A program made the translations under genes and the position numbers. Source: Candidatus Aminicenantota bacterium (GTDB lineage: Bacteria > Acidobacteriota > Aminicenantia > UBA2199). Taken from it: DNA of 37,436 nucleotides. A model generated the notes under the pieces. The model was not told where the DNA came from, did not search any database, and worked only from the letters and a program-made list of their open reading frames with translations. The DNA lies in contig CP070627.1 of assembly GCA_020355945.1 (NCBI GenBank), positions 5,921,670 through 5,959,105 on the forward strand. Direction: 5' to 3'. Positions within the stretch are counted from its first letter, which is position 1; every line of letters starts with the position of its first letter. Below, piece after piece: positions 17,285 through 24,462 of the stretch.

Positions 17285-17848
17285 TTATTTTAGGTACCCC
17301 GGCGCATCGATAATCCTGGCAGCGGATAACACCTGGGAATCGACAATTAACCGCGATTCCCGCAGTGCTAATGCATTGATCTCGAAACAAAATTTATTTT
17401 TGCATACATATAGATTAAACAGGACACCTTTTTCTGTAAATCCTTTTGTTTCGGCAATGGTCAAAATCGGTTTCTTACTGGTGATAGTAAGAATATCCTC
17501 GAGTTCATTTTTTACTGCTGCTGAGAGAAACAGGATATTACAGCTTTCCAGGTCCTCATCGCCGATTTTTTCAATAAAGCGGATTTCCACGTGTTTATTT
17601 TTTATTTTATATTCCATTTGGGAGTAGGCTTTTTCCAGGATGGAACCAAAGGGATTTTCCCCGATGACCCCGATAACAAAAGGTTTTGACCGGTCATTCA
17701 TACCTGAATTTTCCGGCCATCGGATGTATTGGCTGAATACTCTAAATAGGGCTGCTTTCCGGTAGTATTCGTCTTCGATGCTAAAAAGAGAAACGTGTAA
17801 AACCAATACCGACATAACAAACAAAATAAAATATTTTTCCCACTTCAT
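17285..17848 (-). CDS. YfiR-family periplasmic protein (copy 2)
   Basis: The 187-residue paralog is immediately upstream of copy 1 on the same strand, with the same length and near-identical stretches such as '[15 protein letters not shown]' and 'WPENSGM'. It has a signal peptide (YFILFVMSVLVLHVSLFS). The mature protein has three cysteines (one in LESCNIL, two in YVCKNKFCF), more than copy 1. The pair arose by tandem duplication that included the promoter region, since the upstream boxes lie at nearly the same distance (56 and 55 nt). Possibly the copies sense different conditions and compete for one CHASE8 kinase. This is inference. Confidence 0.87.
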   Translation of the reverse strand: MKWEKYFILFVMSVLVLHVSLFSIEDEYYRKAALFRVFSQYIRWPENSGMNDRSKPFVIGVIGENPFGSILEKAYSQMEYKIKNKHVEIRFIEKIGDEDLESCNILFLSAAVKNELEDILTITSKKPILTIAETKGFTEKGVLFNLYVCKNKFCFEINALALRESRLIVDSQVLSAARIIDAPGYLK

Positions 17849-17903
17849 TGCGTATCTATCCGTAAAAAGCTTTTCGATTTCTTATGTCTGTAATTCATAG
17901 AAT

Positions 17904-17916
17904 ACATTTTAACACA
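17904..17916 (-). promoter_or_regulatory. TGTGTTAAAATGT box upstream of YfiR copy 2
   Basis: This variant of the 13-mer found upstream of YfiR copy 1 differs at one position and sits 56 nt before the start codon. Confidence 0.4.
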
Positions 17917-17951
17917 ATATAGATTTTACCACAAATATTTTTAAAAATTTA

Positions 17952-17980
17952 TTGCAAATTTTCTTGAGATGTGATATATA
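17952..17980 (+). promoter_or_regulatory. Candidate promoter for radical SAM gene 1
   Basis: TTGCAA (17952-17957), a 17-bp spacer and TATATA (17975-17980) lie 121 nt upstream of the first radical SAM gene, in the 253-bp divergent gap with the YfiR genes. The untranslated leader shows no recognisable riboswitch consensus by eye. Confidence 0.4.
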
Positions 17981-18101
17981 GGTACTTTTAAGGAAAATAA
18001 AATTCCCACAGGGAAAAAATCGTTCAAGAGAAAAATGGCAGATGGTAGAAGGCATTCAATGTCTGGGGGCGGAAGCCTACAATATGAGAGAACACTAAAA
18101 G

Positions 18102-20027
18102 ATGAATGTCAAAGAAGCGGAACGTAAGATAGCCAACTTAAACCTGGAAGGAATCCTGGAAGGGGGAGATGTTTTACTCATCGTTTCACCTACCATTTGG
18201 ACCGCAGCCCCCATAGGAGGCATTCACATACTCCAGGCAGCCTGTGGTCAGGCAGGGATAACCACGCGGGTTTTGTATACAAATTTACATTTTTCGAGCC
18301 TCATGGATGCGAAGCTCCATGAAGCCATTGCCATGGAAGATCACTACCTACTGGAAGAACGTCTTTTTGCAGCAGTGGCATTTGGCCTTCCACCGCAGGG
18401 GGAGAGGATACATGAACTCTTTGAACCTGGCCGGGTGCCGGACCACTTGTGGCCGAAAGGCAAACCCGCTCCGGAAGAACTCATTTCCTCGGTAATTGCT
18501 CCTGGTAGAGAATTATACCGTACAGTCGATTGGGAGTTGCTGGAGTCCCTGGCGATAGCATGGACCCGGACGATGGCAGAACAAATCGTTAAAAGGGGAT
18601 TTCGCATCGTGGGATGTTCCACCACTCACGGCGGTTTGGCATCGGCTGTCGCCCTGCTCAATCGTGTCAAGAAAGTCGCTCCAAACGTGATTACCTTCAT
18701 CGGCGGCTCCCTGTGTATGGGGGAAATGGCCGAAGGCATCCATTCTTTGGAATCCGGTGTCGACTACATTTTTTCCGGGGAAGGCGATATCACGTTCCCT
18801 GAAGTGGTAAAAAAAATCCTGGCCGGCCATTTACCTGGCGAAAAGATCATTTACGGGGAAGAGGTAACAGACCTGGATGTTTCCCGGCTCCCGGATTACC
18901 GGGAGTATTTTGATCAAAAGAAAAGTTTTCAAGCGGTTGATCCACCACTGGTAAAAAGCTTAAATATTCCCAACTTAATGATTCCCTATGAGACGAGCCG
19001 CGGGTGCTGGTACAACAGGTGTACCTTTTGTGGTTTCCGGGAAGAAACGGACGTATATCGCAAGAAGTCCCCGGACAAAGTCCTTAAAGAATTAACACAA
19101 CTGGTTCACCAGTACGGTAAATGTAGTATATATATCACGGATAATATGATTGCGCCGCAATATTATAAAATGTTATTTCCCCGACTCTCTGCCGAAATAC
19201 CTATTCTTCGGCTTCTCTATGAAATCAAAGCGAATATGACATTGGAGGAGCTTTTGACTCTCACAAAAGCAGGCGCTGCTCTTTTGCAGTCGGGTATCGA
19301 ATCCCTGTCTCCTTCGCTGCTGAGGCGTATGGATAAGGGGGTGACGGTTCGGGAAAATATCTCCCTTTTGCGCTATGCCCGGGCCGTCAACCTGGACCTC
19401 AAATGGCATTTGCTTTTCGGCTTTCCCGGCGATCAGACCGAAGAATACGATGAAATGCTGTGCCTGTTACCCCTTATCCACCACTTACAGCCACCGCGCA
19501 CGATGCTCCCGGTGAGAATATACCGATACAGTCGGTATCAACGGTCTCCTGGAGAGTTTGGCATTTCGCATCTCCGCCCGGCAGAAGTTCACAAGGAAGT
19601 GCTACCTCCTCATGCGCACGTAGAAAAGTTGGCCTACTTTTTCACCGGTGACTATGAAGCCCGGTCTTTTGATAATTCCCAATTACTTCATTCCCTGTGG
19701 AAGGAATTCACAGCCTGGGTCAGTGCCTGGGACACATACAAATTTTTTCCCCTGGAGACCCTGTTGCCAAAGCTTCACATTACCCGGGAAACACCTGACC
19801 GGTTTGTGCTGCAGGATACCCGCGGCATCCCCGGTAGGCCGGGAAAAATGGTTATCGACAGGGAACAAGCCAGCCTTTTATTGGCGGCTTGCCCCCTGGA
19901 TGTCTCTTTAAATACAAAATTTCAGTGGGCACTGGATGCCGGCCTTGGTGTCCTGATGGATTCCTGGTTCATTCCATTGGCTACGGCTGATTCGTCACTA
20001 TTACAGGAATTTGAACGTGATTATTAA
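18102..20027 (+). CDS. B12-binding radical SAM RiPP maturase, paralog 1
   Basis: The 641-residue protein resembles the RiPP maturation radical SAM protein 1 family. The N-terminal 290 residues form a cobalamin-binding-like Rossmann region (GGDVLLIVSP, 'IVGCSTTHGG', 'FIGGSLCMGEMAEG', 'DYIFSGEGDITFPE'). The radical SAM cluster motif is Cys302-x4-Cys307-x2-Cys310 (RGCWYNRCTFCG). A TIM-barrel region follows with 'GIESLSPSLLRRMDKGVT' and 'HLLFGFPGDQTEEYDEM', then a family-specific C-terminal domain ending 'LGVLMDSWFIPLATAD'. It is the most divergent of the six, the only one before the peptide gene, and has Asn-Arg where the others have Gly-Lys between the first two cysteines. The reaction on the peptide cannot be deduced. 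Confidence 0.88.
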   Translation: MNVKEAERKIANLNLEGILEGGDVLLIVSPTIWTAAPIGGIHILQAACGQAGITTRVLYTNLHFSSLMDAKLHEAIAMEDHYLLEERLFAAVAFGLPPQGERIHELFEPGRVPDHLWPKGKPAPEELISSVIAPGRELYRTVDWELLESLAIAWTRTMAEQIVKRGFRIVGCSTTHGGLASAVALLNRVKKVAPNVITFIGGSLCMGEMAEGIHSLESGVDYIFSGEGDITFPEVVKKILAGHLPGEKIIYGEEVTDLDVSRLPDYREYFDQKKSFQAVDPPLVKSLNIPNLMIPYETSRGCWYNRCTFCGFREETDVYRKKSPDKVLKELTQLVHQYGKCSIYITDNMIAPQYYKMLFPRLSAEIPILRLLYEIKANMTLEELLTLTKAGAALLQSGIESLSPSLLRRMDKGVTVRENISLLRYARAVNLDLKWHLLFGFPGDQTEEYDEMLCLLPLIHHLQPPRTMLPVRIYRYSRYQRSPGEFGISHLRPAEVHKEVLPPHAHVEKLAYFFTGDYEARSFDNSQLLHSLWKEFTAWVSAWDTYKFFPLETLLPKLHITRETPDRFVLQDTRGIPGRPGKMVIDREQASLLLAACPLDVSLNTKFQWALDAGLGVLMDSWFIPLATADSSLLQEFERDY

Positions 20028-20058
20028 CTCATCACCCATTGAAAAAAAATTTTCCCCC

Positions 20059-20088
20059 TTGACATTCATACTTAAAATATTGTATGAT
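20059..20088 (+). promoter_or_regulatory. Strong promoter-like cassette for the peptide gene
   Basis: A perfect TTGACA (20059-20064) and TATGAT (20083-20088) are separated by 18 bp, followed by TTTAAGGAGG 8 nt before the peptide ATG. Related cassettes with the same 18-bp spacing precede radical SAM paralogs 3-6. Confidence 0.6.
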
Positions 20089-20139
20089 ATATTCTTTATT
20101 AAAGATATTAAAGATAATTTACTTTAAGGAGGTATTACA

Positions 20140-20316
20140 ATGAGTAAAGAGGGCGTAGAGAAAGCAAAAGAGTTTCTCACTTTTCTAACAAAGAATAAAA
20201 AAGTGGCAGAAAAAATGAAAGGTTGGACCTTGGAAGATCTTAGGCAAGCGGCAGACGAGCTAAAAGCAGATGGCATAGAACCTGATCCGAATTTTAACCC
20301 TCACTACCCAATTTAA
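20140..20316 (+). CDS. Nif11-leader-like RiPP precursor peptide
   Basis: The 58-residue peptide lies between maturases 1 and 2 and starts after a strong AAGGAGG. Residues 5-45 (VEKAKEFLTFL, KVAEKMKGWT, LEDLRQAADELKADG) follow the helical Nif11-type leader pattern, with a hydrophobic/Phe-rich first helix, a Lys-rich middle, and a 'T-LEDL-xxAA' second helix. The C-terminal tail after Asp-Gly is IEPDPNFNPHYPI, rich in Pro, Asn and aromatics, with no Cys, Ser or Thr. That argues against lanthionine or thioether chemistry and fits radical C-H chemistry (methylation, epimerisation or crosslinking). No clear Gly-Gly cleavage site is present. The 167-nt gap after it to paralog 2 shows no terminator. 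The precursor role is inferred from leader shape and context. Confidence 0.72.
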   Translation: MSKEGVEKAKEFLTFLTKNKKVAEKMKGWTLEDLRQAADELKADGIEPDPNFNPHYPI

Positions 20317-20483
20317 ATATTTTCATCCTTTAGATTGATGCCCTTCACAAAAAAATTTTAGAAGTTCTTGTTTTTATAATGTAATTGAAGGGAGGAAATT
20401 TTAAGAAAATCCCGGGAGTAGTTCTATCATTTATATCATTAAAGGGAAAAGTCTCAAATAAAAGAGGGTTTGATTCCATAATT

Positions 20484-22355
20484 ATGACATCAAAAGCGGA
20501 ACGAGTAAATACACCTATTGAGGGAATCCCGGTGGGGGGCGACGTATTACTGCTGGTTTCTCCGTTATTATGGACGAAAATGCCATTATTAAGCCTTCAT
20601 ATGCTTCAATCAGTTTGCCGAAGAGCAGGGATAACCACCCATGTTTTGTACTCGAATTTACTTTATTCACTCATTACCGGTTCGGACCTCCATAATAGGA
20701 TCGCTATTGAAGATTATCTCCTATTAGGGGAATCACTGTTCGCGGAAGCCGCCTTTGGTCATCCTGCTGTAATGGACTTTATGGCTAAATATTCCGCCCG
20801 CAGCCGGGTGCTAAACCAGGTTTCCCAATTTTGGGTGTCTTTTGAAGAATGGATTGGTACTGTTGATTGGGAGAACCTGGGGACCCTAACCACCCGGTGG
20901 GTTCAATCCACAGCCCAACAAATTGCCAACATGGGATACAGCGTTGTTGGTTGTTCAACCACCCCTGGCGGCCTGGTTCCGGCCGTCGCCTTACTCGATG
21001 GTATCAAAAGAGAGAATTCCGATGTGATCACTGTCATCGGCGGTGCCTTATGTGAGGATGAGATGGCCCGGGGTATCCTCTCCTTAAAAGGTGGTATCGA
21101 CTATGTTTTCTCGGGTGAAAGCGAATTAATGTTTCCAGCTTTCGTAAAGCAAGTTCTTGCCGGCCATCAGCCAGAGGAAAGAATTGTTTACGGGGAACCG
21201 GTAACGAACCTGGATACTATTCCGCTTCCCGAATACCAGGAATATTTCGAGCAATTGGATAAGTTACCTTCCCCGAATCGTCCATCCCCTGGGTTTATTT
21301 GGATTCCTTATGAAACGAGCCGTGGATGCTGGTATGGAAAATGCACCTTTTGCGGATTAAACGGGAAAAAGAATTTCTACCGGGAAAAGTCTCCTGAAAT
21401 AATTCTCAATGCTCTCAAGACACTTATGCGGAGGCACGGCAACTATATGGTATTTATGACAGACACGATCATGCCGTTCCACTTCTTTGATACCTTACTA
21501 CCCCGAATATCAGAGGAAATTTCTGCTATTAATATTCGTTATGAGATAAAGGCCAACCTGACATTGGAACAGGTGCTTTCTCTCAAAAAATCAGGTATCA
21601 CCAGGATTCAGCCGGGTATTGAATCCCTTTCTTCATCACTGCTAAAGCGGATGCGCAAAGGGGTAACCCTTCGGGAAAATATTGCCCTTCTGCGTTATGC
21701 TCGTTCTGTTAACCTGGATATTTCATGGCTTCTCCTTTTTAATTTTCCCGGGGATGAGATGGATGAATACGAAGAGATGCTGCAACTGCTTCCTCTTATC
21801 CGCCACTTACCTCCCCCCTACCGCATGAATCCTTTGACACTATGTCGATTTAGCTCATATCAAACATTCCCGGAAACCTTTGGCATTTCCAATCTTCGTC
21901 CTGCTGAGGTCTACAAAGATATCTTTCCGGCACACGCCGACCTGGAAAAAATTGCTTATTATTTTACCGGGGACTTCCCGGCTCAGATTTATGAATACCC
22001 GGGAATCATTGCTGCCCTGGTAAAGGAGTTCCAGGCATGGAAGAAGGCATGGGCAGCATATGATATGGTTCCCCTGGAAATTTTGCTGCCGGTGCTTCAC
22101 GTCACCCAAAAAACCGACAATGAGTATGTACTGGAGGATACCCGGGGATTACCGGGGATACCTGAACGAAGGATTCTTGACCGGGAACAAGCCAGTACCC
22201 TATTGGTCCCCAGACCCCAGGACTCTACCGTCGATTTTCAATGGGCAGTGGATGCTCAACTGGGGGTACTAACGGATTCATGGTTTATTCCATTGGCAAC
22301 TGCCGAACCGGGGTTATTACTGGAATTTGAACGGGATTGTGAACCTGGGGATTAA
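20484..22355 (+). CDS. B12-binding radical SAM RiPP maturase, paralog 2
   Basis: The 623-residue protein is collinear with the other paralogs: cobalamin-binding-like N-terminal region, cluster motif Cys282-x4-Cys287-x2-Cys290 (RGCWYGKCTFCGLNG), 'GIESLSSSLLKRMRKGVT', and the C-terminal 'QLGVLTDSWFIPLATAEPG'. The ATG at 20484 matches the N-terminal alignment with its paralogs. It has only a weak, distant GAGGG upstream, whereas a strong GGGAGG sits at about 20390 with no usable start after it. A TTG at 20385 would give an unrelated 33-residue extension. It follows the precursor gene with no obvious promoter and may depend on read-through from it. Confidence 0.86.
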   Translation: MTSKAERVNTPIEGIPVGGDVLLLVSPLLWTKMPLLSLHMLQSVCRRAGITTHVLYSNLLYSLITGSDLHNRIAIEDYLLLGESLFAEAAFGHPAVMDFMAKYSARSRVLNQVSQFWVSFEEWIGTVDWENLGTLTTRWVQSTAQQIANMGYSVVGCSTTPGGLVPAVALLDGIKRENSDVITVIGGALCEDEMARGILSLKGGIDYVFSGESELMFPAFVKQVLAGHQPEERIVYGEPVTNLDTIPLPEYQEYFEQLDKLPSPNRPSPGFIWIPYETSRGCWYGKCTFCGLNGKKNFYREKSPEIILNALKTLMRRHGNYMVFMTDTIMPFHFFDTLLPRISEEISAINIRYEIKANLTLEQVLSLKKSGITRIQPGIESLSSSLLKRMRKGVTLRENIALLRYARSVNLDISWLLLFNFPGDEMDEYEEMLQLLPLIRHLPPPYRMNPLTLCRFSSYQTFPETFGISNLRPAEVYKDIFPAHADLEKIAYYFTGDFPAQIYEYPGIIAALVKEFQAWKKAWAAYDMVPLEILLPVLHVTQKTDNEYVLEDTRGLPGIPERRILDREQASTLLVPRPQDSTVDFQWAVDAQLGVLTDSWFIPLATAEPGLLLEFERDCEPGD

Positions 22356-22376
22356 TTTTTCCCCCATTTTTCCTAC

Positions 22377-22406
22377 CTGGTAAGCAAATCTAAAATGCGG
22401 CATGAT
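22377..22406 (+). promoter_or_regulatory. Promoter-like cassette before radical SAM paralog 3
   Basis: CTGGTA (22377-22382), an 18-bp spacer and CATGAT (22401-22406) precede the GCGGCATGAT-type sequence shared with the gap before paralog 4. TTTTAAGGAG follows near the start. The -35 is weak compared with that of the peptide gene. Confidence 0.4.
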
Positions 22407-22453
22407 ACTTCTACTAATTAAATAACAAAAGTTTTAAGGAGAAGGACAAGCCT

Positions 22454-24361
22454 ATGAAGCAGGCGGGAATAGATGACTTAAATATATTCTTTGAAGGAGT
22501 CCCGGAGGGGGGGGATGTATTGCTGGCGGCGTCGCCTTTATTCTGGACAAAAACGCCATTATTGAGTCTTCACTTACTCCAGGCAGTTTGCCAGCGTGCA
22601 GGGATAACCACCCATGTTTTGTATTCGAACTTGTTTTATTCACTCATTACCGGTTTGGACCTCCATTTTAAAATCGCCCGTGAAAGTCATCTCTTTATAG
22701 GGGAACGACTTTTTGCGTCAGCCGCCTTTGGCAGCTCCGCTGTGGCGAGATGTATGGATAAATTCTCAGACCCCACCTGGGTGCCGGATCATACCTGGAA
22801 GATAGACCCTGATATTTCAATCCGGGTCCCCGGGGTGTTGGCACCCTATCGAGAATGGATTGGCACCGTTGATTGGGACCGCCTGGAGTCCCTGACCACC
22901 CGGTGGGTTCAATCCGCTGCCCAACAAATTGCCAGTATGAACTATCGCGTTGTGGGTTTTTCAACCACCCCAGGCGGCCTGGTACCAACCATCGCTTTAC
23001 TCAATCGTATTAAAAAAGAGAATCCTAACGTGATTACTATTCTTGGGGGCGCCTTATGTGAGCAAGAGATGGCCGAAGGTATCCTCTCATTAAAGACCAG
23101 TATCGACTATGTTTTCTCGGGAGAAGGCGAATTAACATTCCCGGATTTTGTCAGAAAGGTACTGGAAGGCCATTTACCCGGGGAAAAAATCATTTACGGG
23201 GAGCCGGTAACGAAGCTGGATACCATCCCGGTTCCTGACTACCAGGAGTATTTCAATCAATTGGAAAGGCTGCCTCCCCTAAATCGCCCATCCACTGATC
23301 TTATTGAAATTCCCTATGAAACGAGCCGCGGATGCTGGTACGGCAAATGCTCATTTTGTGCCTACTATGGGGAAAAGAATTTCTACCGGGAGAAGTCTCC
23401 CGACAGAATAATCAGCGCTTTCAAATTACTTGTCGAGCGGCACGGCAGCCATACCATATTTATGACAGACAACATCATGCCGCATCATTACATCAATACC
23501 TTATTCCCCCGAATCTTAAAGGAAATCTCTTCAATCAATTTTCGTTATGAGATAAAATCCAACCTGACACTGGACCAGGTGGTTTCCCTGAAAAAGGCAG
23601 GCTCTATTAGCATTGAGCCGGGCATTGAATCCCTTTCGCCTTCACTGCTGAGGCGAATGCGAAAGGGGGTAACCGCTTGTAAAAATATTGCTCTTTTACG
23701 GTATGCACGTTCAGTCCGATTGCATCTTAGTTGGTTTCTCCTTTTTGGTTTCCCTGGAGATGAGGTGGAGGAATACGAAGAAATGCTGCCCCTGCTTCCC
23801 CTCATTCACCACTTACCACCACCCCACCGCATAATCCCTATAATGATAACTCGATTTAGCCCATATCAAAGGTTCCCAGGCATGTTTGCCATATCTAAAC
23901 TTAGCCCTGCTGATTTTTACAGGGATATCTTTCCATCTTCCGCCAACCTGGGAAAAATAGCCTATTTTTTTACCGGTGATTTCTCTGCTCAATCTTATAA
24001 ACACCCGGAAATCATTATTGCCCTGGCAAAGGAATACCAGGCGTGGAAGAAGGCATGGGCAGCTTATGATATGGTTCCCCTGGAAATAATGCTGCCAACC
24101 CTGCATATCACCCGAAAAACCGTTGATGAGTATGTATTGGAAGATACCCGGGGATTACCGGGGATACCTGAACGAAGGATTCTTAACCGGGAACAAGCCA
24201 GTATCCTATTGGTCCCCAGACCCCAGGACTCATCCGTCGATTTTCAATGGGCAGTGGATGCTCAACTGGGGGTATTAATGGATTCCTGGTTTATTCCGCT
24301 GGCAACCGCCGAACCGGGGTTATTACTGGAATTTGAAGGAGATTGTGAAGTTGGCAATTAA
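22454..24361 (+). CDS. B12-binding radical SAM RiPP maturase, paralog 3
   Basis: The 635-residue protein has cluster motif Cys294-x4-Cys299-x2-Cys302 (RGCWYGKCSFCAYYG), differing from paralogs 1, 2 and 4 in Ser before the last Cys pair and Ala-Tyr-Tyr after it. The N-terminal half has the family pattern GGDVLLAASPLFWTKTPLLSLHLLQ and 'DYVFSGEGELTFPD'. Its C terminus (PRPQDSSVDFQWAVDAQLGVLMDSW) is nearly identical to those of paralogs 2, 4 and 6. Its own promoter-like cassette and an AAGGAGAAGG site precede the ATG. It is intact, with no frameshift. The substrate is unknown and could be the single upstream peptide. Confidence 0.87.
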   Translation: MKQAGIDDLNIFFEGVPEGGDVLLAASPLFWTKTPLLSLHLLQAVCQRAGITTHVLYSNLFYSLITGLDLHFKIARESHLFIGERLFASAAFGSSAVARCMDKFSDPTWVPDHTWKIDPDISIRVPGVLAPYREWIGTVDWDRLESLTTRWVQSAAQQIASMNYRVVGFSTTPGGLVPTIALLNRIKKENPNVITILGGALCEQEMAEGILSLKTSIDYVFSGEGELTFPDFVRKVLEGHLPGEKIIYGEPVTKLDTIPVPDYQEYFNQLERLPPLNRPSTDLIEIPYETSRGCWYGKCSFCAYYGEKNFYREKSPDRIISAFKLLVERHGSHTIFMTDNIMPHHYINTLFPRILKEISSINFRYEIKSNLTLDQVVSLKKAGSISIEPGIESLSPSLLRRMRKGVTACKNIALLRYARSVRLHLSWFLLFGFPGDEVEEYEEMLPLLPLIHHLPPPHRIIPIMITRFSPYQRFPGMFAISKLSPADFYRDIFPSSANLGKIAYFFTGDFSAQSYKHPEIIIALAKEYQAWKKAWAAYDMVPLEIMLPTLHITRKTVDEYVLEDTRGLPGIPERRILNREQASILLVPRPQDSSVDFQWAVDAQLGVLMDSWFIPLATAEPGLLLEFEGDCEVGN

Positions 24362-24376
24362 ATTTTTATTGTCTTC

Positions 24377-24406
24377 CTGACATTTCAATTTGCAATGCGG
24401 CATGAT
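24377..24406 (+). promoter_or_regulatory. Promoter-like cassette before radical SAM paralog 4
   Basis: CTGACA (24377-24382), an 18-bp spacer and CATGAT (24401-24406), with the preceding and following bases (TTTCAATT, GCAATGCGG) closely matching the cassette before paralog 5. Confidence 0.5.
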
Positions 24407-24462
24407 ATTGTCTTTGTAATTTTATTAAGGAAGCGCAAACGCTTTAAGGGGAGGCCATGCTT

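Noticed and set aside
17981..18101. Cobalamin riboswitch in the leader of maturase 1
   Set aside because: Expected because of six B12 enzymes, but I see no B12-box-like sequence or suitable stem in the 121-nt leader.
20385..20483. TTG start giving maturase 2 an extra 33 residues
   Set aside because: The extension is unlike the N termini of all five paralogs, the ribosome site lies after rather than before this TTG, and the ATG at 20484 aligns with the family.
22394..22420. Tiny ORF (MRHDTSTN) in the gap before maturase 3, considered as a second precursor
   Set aside because: It is eight codons long, lacks a ribosome site, and covers the -10 of the promoter-like cassette.
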